A stretch of DNA of 64,000 bases, taken from NCBI GenBank assembly GCA_039808025.1, contig JBDHSK010000005.1, positions 62,001-126,000 of the forward strand, written 5' to 3'. Below, one piece after another: positions 53,539 through 61,999 of the stretch. This DNA comes from Sandaracinobacteroides sp039808025 (GTDB lineage: Bacteria > Pseudomonadota > Alphaproteobacteria > Sphingomonadales > Sphingomonadaceae). Below the pieces are notes generated by a model. It made no database searches. It saw only the letters and a list, made by a program, of their open reading frames with translations, and was not told the DNA's origin. Every line of letters begins with the position of its first letter. The first letter of the stretch is position 1. The translations under genes were made by a program, and so were the position numbers.

Positions 53539-53859
53539 TTACCGGTCTTCGGGGGCGATTGTCACCCGCAACCCGTCGAGTTCCGGGGTAAATTCGATCT
53601 GGCACGACAACCGGCTGGTGGCGACGCGATGGTCGGAGCTGTCGAGCAGGTCCGATTCGTCTTCGTTGGGGCCGCCGGTCTTTTCGGCCCACGCCGGGTC
53701 GACCTGCACATGGCAGGTGGCGCACGAACAGCAGCCGCCGCACAGCGCCAGCAGTTCGTCGAAGCCGTTGTCACGGATCACTTCCATCACCGAGAGGCCG
53801 GTATCGCCCTCAACCGTCTTTTCCTGTCCCTCGCGGTCAACGACGATCAGTTTTGGCAT
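53539..53859 (-). CDS. 2Fe-2S ferredoxin
   Basis: A 106-residue ferredoxin with ligands Cys40, Cys46, Cys49 and a later Cys in TSRLSC. Two extra cysteines (43, 44) lie inside the loop. It is acidic and close to the adrenodoxin-like ferredoxins that serve cytochromes P450 or ISC. The start ATG 53859 has AAGGAAC upstream. It is a second such ferredoxin in the window; the other sits with the desulfurases. Confidence 0.92.
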   Translation of the reverse strand: MPKLIVVDREGQEKTVEGDTGLSVMEVIRDNGFDELLALCGGCCSCATCHVQVDPAWAEKTGGPNEDESDLLDSSDHRVATSRLSCQIEFTPELDGLRVTIAPEDR

Positions 53860-53968
53860 GGGTGGTTCCTTGTCGCTTGTGGTGCCTCGCTCGCTTTTCC
53901 CGTGACCGGGAGCGCGGCCTTGCCTATTAGCACGACACGCCACTGGCAAGAGCGAAGCAAGAGAGAAG

Positions 53969-54580
53969 ATGGACTCGCAGCGGATCAGGGAAGGAATGGC
54001 AGCGCTTTGCGCTGGCGATCCGCGTATTGCCGCCGCCCGCGAGGCCCTTGGCGACCCGGAGCCGCGCATCCGGCCGCGTGGCTATGGCACCCTGCTGCGC
54101 GCCATTGTTTCGCAGCAGGTATCGACGGCGGCGGCCAGCAGCATCTGGCGGCGGCTGGAGGCAGCGATCGGCGACATCGAATCCCCGCACGGGGTGCTGG
54201 CAGCCGATGCCGACACCCTGCGCGCCGCCGGCCTGTCGCGCCCCAAGATCGGCTATGCCCAAAGCCTTGCCGCCCATGTCGCCGATGGCTCGCTTCCGAT
54301 TGATTCGCTGCCCGCCGACGACGAGGCGGCGATTGCGCTGCTGTCGTCGGTGAAGGGGCTGGGGCGGTGGTCGGCGGAAATCTACCTGTTGTTTGCCGAA
54401 GGGCGCCCCGATGTGTTCCCGGCCGGCGACCTGGCGCTGCGGGTGCAGGCGGGCCGCCTGTTCGCTGGCGGCGAACGCCCCGACGAGAAGCGGCTGCGCC
54501 AGCAGGCCGAGGCGTGGAGCCCGCACCGCGGAGTGGCGGCGCTGTTCCTGTGGCATTGCTATAATGCGCCGCCGCTATGA
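53969..54580 (+). CDS. DNA-3-methyladenine glycosylase II family protein (AlkA-like)
   Basis: A 203-residue HhH-GPD DNA glycosylase. The helix-hairpin-helix is VKGLGRWSAEIYLLFA and the catalytic Asp lies in FPAGDLAL. IVSQQVSTAAASSIW is the upstream family helix. It removes alkylated purines. It overlaps the next gene by four bases. Confidence 0.9.
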   Translation: MDSQRIREGMAALCAGDPRIAAAREALGDPEPRIRPRGYGTLLRAIVSQQVSTAAASSIWRRLEAAIGDIESPHGVLAADADTLRAAGLSRPKIGYAQSLAAHVADGSLPIDSLPADDEAAIALLSSVKGLGRWSAEIYLLFAEGRPDVFPAGDLALRVQAGRLFAGGERPDEKRLRQQAEAWSPHRGVAALFLWHCYNAPPL

Positions 54581-55425
54581 GCCAGCGCCCCCTCCCGCCC
54601 GCGGCCGTCACCAGCGTCACCTCGCCATCGAACAGCACGCTGAAACGGCTGCGATCGTTACGGGAAAAGAAATACCGCCGCGCTGAAGGGCTGTTTCTGG
54701 CCGAAGGGCTGCGTATCACTACCGAGGCGCTGGAGGCCGGCTGGCTGCCCGAGATCCTGCTGTTTGCCAGCGGCCATGAGGATCATCCGCTGGTGCGGCG
54801 GCTCATCAACGCCACCCGCGATCATGGCGGCATGGTGATCGCCACCACGCCCGATCTGCTCTCGGGGGTCAGCGGCAAGGACAATCCGCAGGCGGTGGTG
54901 GCGGCCTATCAGCCGCGCCGGCACACGCTTGACGCCGTAACGCCCGGAGAGCGCACGCTGGTGGCCGAACGCCTGCGCGACCCCGGCAACCTCGGCACCC
55001 TGCTGCGTGCCTGTGATGCCACCGGAACGACGGCGCTGCTTCTGGTCGAAGATTGCGCCGACCCCACATCGGTCGAGGCGGTGCGGGCCTCGATGGGGGC
55101 CTTTTTCACGGTGCCGGCCATTTCCTGCACCTCGGCGCAGCTGCTGGACTTCAAGGCGAAACACCGGGCGACACTGACCGGGGCAGCACTCGACCCGCGG
55201 GCGATGCCCTACCGTGAGGCAAGCTATGGCACCCCGGCGCTGCTGATGGTGGGCAATGAACAGGCTGGGCTTCCCGAGGCGCTGAAGCAGGCCTGCGACC
55301 AGCTGGTGATCATGCCGATGCTGGGCAAGGCCGACAGCCTGAACGTGGCAATGGCCGGCACCCTGCTGCTGTATGAGGCCCTGCACGCGCAGGATGCGGC
55401 GCTGCAGGTGCGGCGCGGCGCATAA
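54577..55425 (+). CDS. TrmH/SpoU-family RNA 2'-O-methyltransferase
   Basis: A 282-residue SPOUT methylase. The N-terminal substrate-binding domain (NSTLKRLRSLREKKYR) precedes the catalytic motifs ERLRDPGNLGTLLRAC, LMVGNEQAGLP and MPMLGKADSLNVAMAGTLLLYE. It methylates a ribose in rRNA or tRNA. It is coupled to the upstream glycosylase. Confidence 0.93.
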   Translation: MSQRPLPPAAVTSVTSPSNSTLKRLRSLREKKYRRAEGLFLAEGLRITTEALEAGWLPEILLFASGHEDHPLVRRLINATRDHGGMVIATTPDLLSGVSGKDNPQAVVAAYQPRRHTLDAVTPGERTLVAERLRDPGNLGTLLRACDATGTTALLLVEDCADPTSVEAVRASMGAFFTVPAISCTSAQLLDFKAKHRATLTGAALDPRAMPYREASYGTPALLMVGNEQAGLPEALKQACDQLVIMPMLGKADSLNVAMAGTLLLYEALHAQDAALQVRRGA

Positions 55426-55492
55426 TAACGCTTCCGCCAGCGCCCGGCTGCGCTATAGGGAAGGCCGGAAACACCTGCGGGGAAGGTAGTAC

Positions 55493-56602
55493 ATGAAGCT
55501 GGTCGTCGAACGCGCGGCTCTCCTCAAGGCTCTCGGCCACGTCCAGTCGGTGGTCGAGCGGCGCAACACGATTCCCATATTGTCGAACGTGCTGCTGATG
55601 GCCGACAGCGACCGGCTGAAGCTGATGGCGACCGATCTCGACCTGCAGATCGTCGAGGAAACCCCGGCTGCTGTCGAAACGGCTGGAGCCACCACCGTTT
55701 CCGCCCATACCCTGTTCGATATCGTCCGCAAGATTCCCGATGGCGCCCAGGTGACACTGGAAGTGGCGGCGCAGAAGATGGTGGTGAAGGCCGGGCGCGC
55801 CCGTTTCCAGTTGCAGACGCTGCCGCGCGAGGATTTCCCGGTGATCGCCGAGGACGACCTGCCGGTGCAGTTCGTGCTGCCGGCCGAAACGCTGGTGAAC
55901 CTGATCGACCGCACCCGCTTTGCCATCTCGACCGAGGAAACCCGCTATTATCTGAACGGCATATTCCTGCATGCCCCGGCGGGCGCCGGCACCTTGCGCG
56001 CCGTTGCCACCGATGGCCACCGGCTGGCCCGGGTCGAGCTGCCGCTGCCCGAAGGGGCGGCCAACATGCCCGACATCATCATCCCGCGCAAATGCGTGTC
56101 GGAAGTGCGCAAGCTGCTCGACGAGCGTGAGGGCGAGGTGGCGATTGCCCTGTCGGCGGCGAAGATTCGCTTCCGCATCGGCCCGGCGGTGCTGACATCG
56201 AAGCTGATCGACGGCACCTTCCCTGATTACAGCCGGGTGATCCCGACCGCCAACGACCGTCTGCTGAAGATCGACCCGGCGACACTTGCCGAAGGGGTGG
56301 ACCGGGTGACGGCGATTGCCGCTGCCGAGAAGATGCGCGCCGTGAAGCTGAGCCTCGATCATGACCGGGTGACGCTGTCGGTCACCAGCCCGGAAAACGG
56401 CACGGCAAGCGAGGATGTCCCGGCGGATTACACGTCGGAGGCGTTCGAGGTGGGGTTCAACGGCCGCTATCTGCTTGATATTCTTCAACAGGTGGAAGGC
56501 GATCTGGTGGAAGTGCATCTGGCCGATGCCGCCGCACCAACGCTGATCCGCGAAAGCCACGAATCACCGGCGCTTTATGTGCTGATGCCGATGCGGGTAT
56601 GA
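55493..56602 (+). CDS. dnaN: DNA polymerase III subunit beta (sliding clamp)
   Basis: A 369-residue clamp of three repeated domains. It begins MKLVVERAALLKALGHVQSVVERRNTIPILSNVLL and ends SPALYVLMPMRV, both typical, and TDLDLQIVEE, ATDGHRLARVELPLP and FNGRYLLDILQQ mark the domains. It forms the processivity ring. Here dnaN is not beside dnaA or recF, as is usual for alphaproteobacteria. Confidence 0.97.
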   Translation: MKLVVERAALLKALGHVQSVVERRNTIPILSNVLLMADSDRLKLMATDLDLQIVEETPAAVETAGATTVSAHTLFDIVRKIPDGAQVTLEVAAQKMVVKAGRARFQLQTLPREDFPVIAEDDLPVQFVLPAETLVNLIDRTRFAISTEETRYYLNGIFLHAPAGAGTLRAVATDGHRLARVELPLPEGAANMPDIIIPRKCVSEVRKLLDEREGEVAIALSAAKIRFRIGPAVLTSKLIDGTFPDYSRVIPTANDRLLKIDPATLAEGVDRVTAIAAAEKMRAVKLSLDHDRVTLSVTSPENGTASEDVPADYTSEAFEVGFNGRYLLDILQQVEGDLVEVHLADAAAPTLIRESHESPALYVLMPMRV

Positions 56603-56615
56603 CGGGGCCCGGCTG

Positions 56616-57080
56616 ATGCCGCTGAAGAAGCCGAAAGCACGGCCGCTGCCCATGCCGTTCAAGGAGCCGGAGTGGACCGGCGACGAGAACCAGCGCCTGC
56701 GGATGATCCGCCTGCGCCGCGAAATGGCCAATGGCGAGGGCTATAGCTGGAGCGATCCCCCGCCCGGTCTGTGGCAGCGGCTGCGGCGCTGGCCCCGCCA
56801 TCGACTGGTGTTCGCCATCATGGCGGCCGGCATGGGGATGGGGCTGGTGGGGATGTTCGTCGTGGCCTCGAACACCGGGTTCAGGCCGCCGCCACAGATC
56901 ATCTATTTCGAGAACTGGCGCGCCGGGCGCACCGCCGAGGATGCCAAAGCCGACCAGGAAGAGGCCATGGACCGGTTGCGCGCCGAGGTGGAGGCCAACC
57001 GGGCGGCGGTGGCGGCTGCCGAAGCGCGCGCCCGGGCGCTGGAGGCCGAGCGCGCGGCCGCCGCCCGCGCCAGCAGTTGA
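56616..57080 (+). CDS. Hypothetical single-pass membrane protein with coiled coil
   Basis: A 154-residue protein that I do not recognise by name. The first 68 residues are Pro/Arg-rich and cytosolic, a single membrane helix spans about residues 69-89, and the C-terminal 45 residues form an Ala/Glu/Arg-rich coiled coil. The first half PFKEPEWTGDENQRLRMIRL recurs in sphingomonad genomes as I recall. It is 13 nt downstream of dnaN and just upstream of ribD. Confidence 0.7.
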   Translation: MPLKKPKARPLPMPFKEPEWTGDENQRLRMIRLRREMANGEGYSWSDPPPGLWQRLRRWPRHRLVFAIMAAGMGMGLVGMFVVASNTGFRPPPQIIYFENWRAGRTAEDAKADQEEAMDRLRAEVEANRAAVAAAEARARALEAERAAAARASS

Positions 57081-57087
57081 GCCTGCC

Positions 57088-58107
57088 TTGACCCTGCCGG
57101 AAGCAGCGTCTGCCGACGATCATCGCTGGATGGGTGCGGCGCTGGCTCTGGCGGCGCGCGGGCGCGGCAGCAGTCGTCCCAACCCCAATGTCGGCTGTGT
57201 GATCGTTCGCGAAGGCCGGCTGATCGGCCGGGGGTGGACGGCGCCGGGTGGCCGCCCCCATGCCGAAGCGCAGGCGCTGGCCCAGGCGGTGCGGCACGGT
57301 TCGGCGGCTGGCGCCACCGTCTATGTTACTCTGGAACCCTGCGCCCATGTGTCTGGGCGCGGTCCGGCCTGTGCCGATCTGCTGCTGGAAGCCGGGGTCG
57401 CCCGGGTGGTGGTGGCGATGACCGATCCCGACCCGCGCACCGCCGGGCAGAGCATGGCGCGCCTGCGGGAAGCCGGCATTGCCGTGACCGCCGGCGTCGG
57501 GGCGGCGGCGGCACGCCGGGAACTGGCAGGCTTTGCTGGACGGCTGGCCGGGCGTCCGCAGCTTACTCTGAAACTGGCGCTGTCGCTCGATGGGCGGCTG
57601 GCGATGGTGAACGGCGAAAGCCAGTGGATCACTGGCGCGCTGGCGCGGGCCATGGGCCACCGCCTGCGCGCCGATTCCTCGCTGGTGGTGACGGGCGGCG
57701 GCACCTGGCTGGCCGATCGGCCACGGCTTGACGTGCGCCTGCCGGGGTTTGCCGGCGTTCAGCCATTGCGCGGCGTGCTATCGGCCACACCGCCACCTGC
57801 GCCGTTCCTGCACTTTCCCACTGTGGCCGCCCTTGATGCCTTTGCCGTTGCCAACGGGGTTGATCATATCCTTGTCGAGGCCGGGCCGACGCTGGCGGCC
57901 AGCCTGCTGGCGGCAGGGCGGGTAGACCGGCTGGCGCTGTTCCGCGCCCCCATCGTGCTGGGCCGTGGTCCCGGTCTTGAAGGGTGTGAACCACGGCGCC
58001 TTGCCGATGCCCATGGCTGCTGGACACTGGTGCATCGTCAGCCATTGGGGCCGGATCTTTATGAACTCTACGAGGCGGTTTCGCCTTCCCCGGCCGGGAA
58101 CGGGTAG
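57088..58107 (+). CDS. ribD: Riboflavin biosynthesis bifunctional deaminase-reductase RibD
   Basis: A 339-residue enzyme for steps two and three of riboflavin synthesis. The deaminase zinc motif is HAEAQAL with PCAHVSGRGPACADLLL, and the reductase half begins PQLTLKLALSLDGRLA and includes HILVEAGPTLAASLL. No ATG precedes the DDHRWM family start, so I set the start at TTG 57088, 7 nt after the upstream stop; the first ATG, at 57130, would remove the conserved first residues. It overlaps the opposite gene's end by 40 nt. Confidence 0.9.
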   Translation: MTLPEAASADDHRWMGAALALAARGRGSSRPNPNVGCVIVREGRLIGRGWTAPGGRPHAEAQALAQAVRHGSAAGATVYVTLEPCAHVSGRGPACADLLLEAGVARVVVAMTDPDPRTAGQSMARLREAGIAVTAGVGAAAARRELAGFAGRLAGRPQLTLKLALSLDGRLAMVNGESQWITGALARAMGHRLRADSSLVVTGGGTWLADRPRLDVRLPGFAGVQPLRGVLSATPPPAPFLHFPTVAALDAFAVANGVDHILVEAGPTLAASLLAAGRVDRLALFRAPIVLGRGPGLEGCEPRRLADAHGCWTLVHRQPLGPDLYELYEAVSPSPAGNG

Positions 58108-59021
58108 CTCTGCTGCGCCCTCGCGATGGTGGCGTTCAGCTCGGCGCCGGCCACCAGAGAGAAACCGATGACATAGAAAAACAGAAGCGACAACATTACC
58201 CCTGACAACGCCCCGTAGGTCAGCCCCATGGCGCCGAACCCGGCCATCATCGGGAAAGCGACCTGCACAGAGATCACCCACACCAGTGTCGTCAGCAACG
58301 CGCCGGGCCAGCAGATGGCCTTGCGGCACAGACGCGGGCTGAGCAGCCAGAACAGCGCCCACAGGATGAAGAACAGCGAAAACGGGGTGGCGATGCGCGA
58401 CCAGCTCACCCATCCGGGCAGATCGACGCTGTAGGGCAGGGCCTGTCGTAATGCCGACAGCAGCAGCCCCAGCACCACTTGCGACACGAACATCACCGTC
58501 ACCAGAAACACCGCCACCAGCAGCCCGGCGATCGAGCGCAGCCGGCTGCCGAGATAGCCCCGATCGGCCTTCACCCGGAAGGCGCGGCGGATGACATCGC
58601 GCAGGGTTTCGATGAAGGTGGTGACGGTCCACAAGGCGACCAGTGCGCCAACCCACAGCAGGTTGCCGACCCGTGCTTTCAGCACCTCTTCGACAATGGG
58701 ACGGAACAGATCTTCGATATGTTGGGGCAGAGCGGAAAGAGCCGCGGAAATCGCTTCATGGCCGGCCTCGGTCTGGCCGACGGCAGCAGCGACGGCGGCG
58801 ATCAGGATCATCAGCGGCAGCAGCGCCACCAGCGACAGATAGGCGATGTTGCCGGCGTGAATCCAGCCGTCGGCCAGCGTGTTGCGCGCCGTTTCCAGCA
58901 GCACCCGCACGGGCAGCGCCAGTCGTCGTCCCAGCCGTCGCCACCTCACTACCGCCACCTCAGGCTGTTCGGGCGGCAACGCTTTGTCAAGTGCTGGCTT
59001 TCTGCCGCAGATAGTCGGCAA
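58068..59021 (-). CDS. YihY/BrkB family inner-membrane protein
   Basis: A protein of up to 317 residues with six membrane helices. AYLSLVALLPLMILIAA, AFRVKADRGYLGSRLRS and GAMGLTYGALSGVMLSLLFFYVIGFSLVAGAELNATI match the YihY/BrkB family, once called ribonuclease BN. Function is uncertain. ATG 59021 lies within dnaJ's end; a GTG about 22 codons further in is an alternative. It is convergent with ribD. Confidence 0.87.
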   Translation of the reverse strand: MPTICGRKPALDKALPPEQPEVAVVRWRRLGRRLALPVRVLLETARNTLADGWIHAGNIAYLSLVALLPLMILIAAVAAAVGQTEAGHEAISAALSALPQHIEDLFRPIVEEVLKARVGNLLWVGALVALWTVTTFIETLRDVIRRAFRVKADRGYLGSRLRSIAGLLVAVFLVTVMFVSQVVLGLLLSALRQALPYSVDLPGWVSWSRIATPFSLFFILWALFWLLSPRLCRKAICWPGALLTTLVWVISVQVAFPMMAGFGAMGLTYGALSGVMLSLLFFYVIGFSLVAGAELNATIARAQQSYPFPAGEGETAS

Positions 59022-59871
59022 GGCCGGGGTCGGCGGGCAGTTCGATCAGCACCCGCGCCAGCAGGTCGCCACGGCTGCCATCCTTCCTGGTCCAGCCGCG
59101 GCCTTTCAGCCGCATCACCTTGCCCGACGACGTGCCCGGGCCAATGGAGAGATGCACTTCGCCCTCGGGGGTGGGCACCCGCTGACGGCCGCCAAGCACC
59201 GCCGTTGCCAGCGGCACCATGATATCAGCGCGGATATTGTCGCCATCGCGGGCAAAGCGCGGGTCGGGGGTGATCTCGATGGTGACAAGCGCATCGCCAG
59301 CACCCCCCGGGCCCGCCTCGCCCTGCCCCTTCATGCGCAGTTGCTGGCCGTCGTCGACCCCCTTGGGAATGGCAAGGTCGATGGTCTTGCCGGTGGCGAG
59401 CGTCAGCCGGCGCGGCCGCGCAAGGGCGGCATCGACAAACGGCACGGCCAGCCGATAGGCGATGTCGTGGCCGCGCGGCGCCGCCCGGTGGCTGGCGCGT
59501 CCTCCCCGGCTGGCGCGTCCGAACAGTTCGGAGAACAGGTCGCCGGCGTCACCGCCGAAATCGAACTCGAAGCCGCCCTGGGGCTGGCGAAAACCGCTCT
59601 GACCACCGAACCCGCCCCGGCCGGCGCCAAAGCCGTGGGGCATCCTGGGGTTGCCCTGTTCGTCGATCTCGCCGCGGTCGTACTGGGCTTTCTTGTCCTT
59701 GTCGGAAAGGATGTCGTAGGCGGCGGTCACCTGTTTGAAGCGCTCGGCAGCCTTGGGGTCGTTCTTGTTCTGGTCGGGGTGCAACTGCTTGGCGAGTTTG
59801 CGGTAAGCGCGCTTGATCGCTGCGGAATCAGCACCGCGTTCCACCCCGAGGGTCGCATATAATTCCGCCAT
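58987..59871 (-). CDS. DnaJ-class chaperone (CbpA-like)
   Basis: A 294-residue J-domain protein without the DnaJ zinc-finger. The J domain (residues 1-68) holds the HPD tripeptide in LAKQLHPDQNKND, a Gly/Phe-rich linker follows, and the C-terminal substrate-binding domain has VPLATAVLGGRQRVPTPEGEV and VMRLKGRGW. It delivers clients to DnaK. It is translated just before the YihY-like gene, which it overlaps. Confidence 0.92.
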   Translation of the reverse strand: MAELYATLGVERGADSAAIKRAYRKLAKQLHPDQNKNDPKAAERFKQVTAAYDILSDKDKKAQYDRGEIDEQGNPRMPHGFGAGRGGFGGQSGFRQPQGGFEFDFGGDAGDLFSELFGRASRGGRASHRAAPRGHDIAYRLAVPFVDAALARPRRLTLATGKTIDLAIPKGVDDGQQLRMKGQGEAGPGGAGDALVTIEITPDPRFARDGDNIRADIMVPLATAVLGGRQRVPTPEGEVHLSIGPGTSSGKVMRLKGRGWTRKDGSRGDLLARVLIELPADPGLADYLRQKAST

Positions 59872-59949
59872 TCACCCTACCTGTTGCATAAATACCACAG
59901 CCGATATAGGCTCTTGCGCGGGGTGCGACAAGTGGCCCATGGATGGCGC

Positions 59950-60567
59950 ATGACCGACCCTTTCCAAGTTGCCGACCTCTCTCGTCCTGCTGATCCGTTC
60001 AGCCAGTTTGACCGCTGGTTTGCCGCAGCGCAAGCCACCGAACCGAGCTACCCCGATGCCTGCGCGCTGGCGACTGTCGAACTGGTCGACGGCCAGCCGC
60101 GCCCGGCGGTGCGCATCGTGCTTCTGAAAGGGGTAACCGAAGGCGCCTTTCACCTCTATACCAACTATACCAGCGCCAAGGGGCTGCAACTGGATGCCAC
60201 CGGCTATGCGGCGCTTGATTTCTACTGGAAGTCGCAACAGCGTCAGGTGCGGGTGTCAGGTCCGGTCAGGCGTCAGGATGCGGCCCTCAGTGATGCCTAT
60301 TTCGCCACCCGGCCGCGGGAAAGCCAGCTGTCGGCCTGGGCGTCGCTGCAATCGCAGCCGCTCGATTCCCGCGCCACCTTTGAACAGCGCCTCGCCGAGA
60401 TGGATGCCCGCTATCCCGGTGCGGTTCCACGTCCGCCGCACTGGGGCGGCTATGACCTGCTGGCTGAGCGGATCGAGTTCTGGGAAGAACGCATCGGCCG
60501 CCAGCACCACCGGTTACTGTTCGAAAAAGGGGCCGATGGCTGGCGAAGCCAGCTGCTTTATCCCTGA
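59950..60567 (+). CDS. pdxH: Pyridoxamine 5'-phosphate oxidase
   Basis: A 205-residue FMN enzyme making pyridoxal phosphate. RIVLLKGVTEGAFHLYTNYTSAKG, LDFYWKSQQRQVRVSGPV and FWEERIGRQHHRLLFE carry the FMN and substrate residues. I chose ATG 59950 (MTDPFQVAD); the frame extends upstream without conservation. It diverges from dnaJ. Confidence 0.95.
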   Translation: MTDPFQVADLSRPADPFSQFDRWFAAAQATEPSYPDACALATVELVDGQPRPAVRIVLLKGVTEGAFHLYTNYTSAKGLQLDATGYAALDFYWKSQQRQVRVSGPVRRQDAALSDAYFATRPRESQLSAWASLQSQPLDSRATFEQRLAEMDARYPGAVPRPPHWGGYDLLAERIEFWEERIGRQHHRLLFEKGADGWRSQLLYP

Positions 60568-60643
60568 ACAAATCATCCCTGAACACATCAACTGCTCTTG
60601 GCGCCTGTCTGTCGCCAGACCTTGGCGATTGGGTTTTCGGCAG

Positions 60644-61729
60644 TCAGCGTGACGGCCGTTCCGGCACCACCCGGTCACGGCCGGCGCGCTTGGCGGTATA
60701 GAGGGCGGCGTCAGCGCGATCGAGCAGGCTGGCACTGGTATCGTCGTCGCGATGGGCGGCGATGCCGGCGGAGAAGCTCAGCCGGCCAATGGTCGAGCCG
60801 TCGTCAGACCGGCGCAGCACCTGCCGCGCCAGCGCGGCGCGGGCCTGATCGATGGCGGCCGCCGCCTCGCGCAGCGCCATGCCGGGAAGCACCACCACGA
60901 ATTCCTCACCGCCATAACGGCCGACGAAGCTTCTGGACGTGGCCTTGCGGGTGTGTGCCTGCAGGTGCGCGCCCACGCAGCGCAGCACTTCGTCTCCGAT
61001 GGCATGGCCCCACTGGTCGTTGATGCGCTTGAAGAGATCGATGTCGACCATAGCCGCCGACAGCGCCTGACCGCTGGCCTGCGCCTTGAACTGTGCCCTT
61101 TTCAGAGCCTCCATCACCCCCCGGCGATTGAGCAGGCCGGTAAGCGGATCGGTGCGGGCATTGCGCTCGGCTGCTTCCAGACGGTCGAGCAGACGCTCCG
61201 TTTCCAGCCGGGTGGCGACGAGATCGGCTTCCAGCCGCCGGTTGGCATGCATCACGGCGGCATTGGCGCGGCGCAGCCGCTGCACCAGATCCGCAAGCTC
61301 GCTGGCCGAGCGCGCCACGGCAAGGGCCTGATCCTCCTGCTGGATGGTGGAGTCGAACTGACGGAAATCCTGGTGCGAGCGATCGAGCTGTCCGGCCAGT
61401 TGCAGGGCGCTCGCCTGGGTGGCCTCCACCAGCTCCATCAGTTCGCCAGCGGCGATTTCCCCCAGATGCGTTTTCCGTAGCAATCTGAGTGATGCCGGCG
61501 TGAGGGTGCCATCTTCCAGCAGGCGGTCGACCTCGTGCGACAGGGCGCTGTCGGCCTGTGTGACGTACAGGTAGAACAGCTCGTAGATGTCGGGCTCAGG
61601 GGGAAGCCCGGTTGCCACCAGCAGATCACGGATTCGGTCGAACACCGCCATGGCCGGGTGGCCCAGCCCGCCGGAGTCGGTCTGAGTATCGGCCGGGCCT
61701 GCCGCCCTCAGTCGTCCGGTCTGTTCCAT
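60644..61729 (-). CDS. GGDEF-domain diguanylate cyclase
   Basis: A 361-residue protein that should make cyclic di-GMP. The N-terminal 200 residues form a helical, probably sensory region with a coiled coil (LADLVQRLRRANAAVMHANRRLEADL) and no membrane helix. The GGDEF domain has DPLTGLLNRRG, and the active site reads GGEEF. The usual inhibitory-site RxxD before it is absent (the sequence is TSRS). I chose ATG 61729, with AAGGGA upstream. Confidence 0.9.
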   Translation of the reverse strand: MEQTGRLRAAGPADTQTDSGGLGHPAMAVFDRIRDLLVATGLPPEPDIYELFYLYVTQADSALSHEVDRLLEDGTLTPASLRLLRKTHLGEIAAGELMELVEATQASALQLAGQLDRSHQDFRQFDSTIQQEDQALAVARSASELADLVQRLRRANAAVMHANRRLEADLVATRLETERLLDRLEAAERNARTDPLTGLLNRRGVMEALKRAQFKAQASGQALSAAMVDIDLFKRINDQWGHAIGDEVLRCVGAHLQAHTRKATSRSFVGRYGGEEFVVVLPGMALREAAAAIDQARAALARQVLRRSDDGSTIGRLSFSAGIAAHRDDDTSASLLDRADAALYTAKRAGRDRVVPERPSR

Positions 61730-61999
61730 GGTCGATCCCTTGCCTTCGCCTGTGCTACCGGTCATCCACGGCCAGGGTGCTGCCGGGTTTAGCACAACCC
61801 GCCACAGCCGCAGCTCCGGTTCGCGCCTGATGCTCCGTAGCTCGCCTCAGCCCTTGCCGCAGCGCCGCAGGGCGATTAGGGAGGGGGCGAACAGGCGACC
61901 CGCGCCATGGCCGGGTCGCTTTTGGCGCATCCATGCGCAGGGCCGGGAATTGCACGATATTCCGGGTCCTGCGCCATCACAGCAAGGGACCGACCCGAC

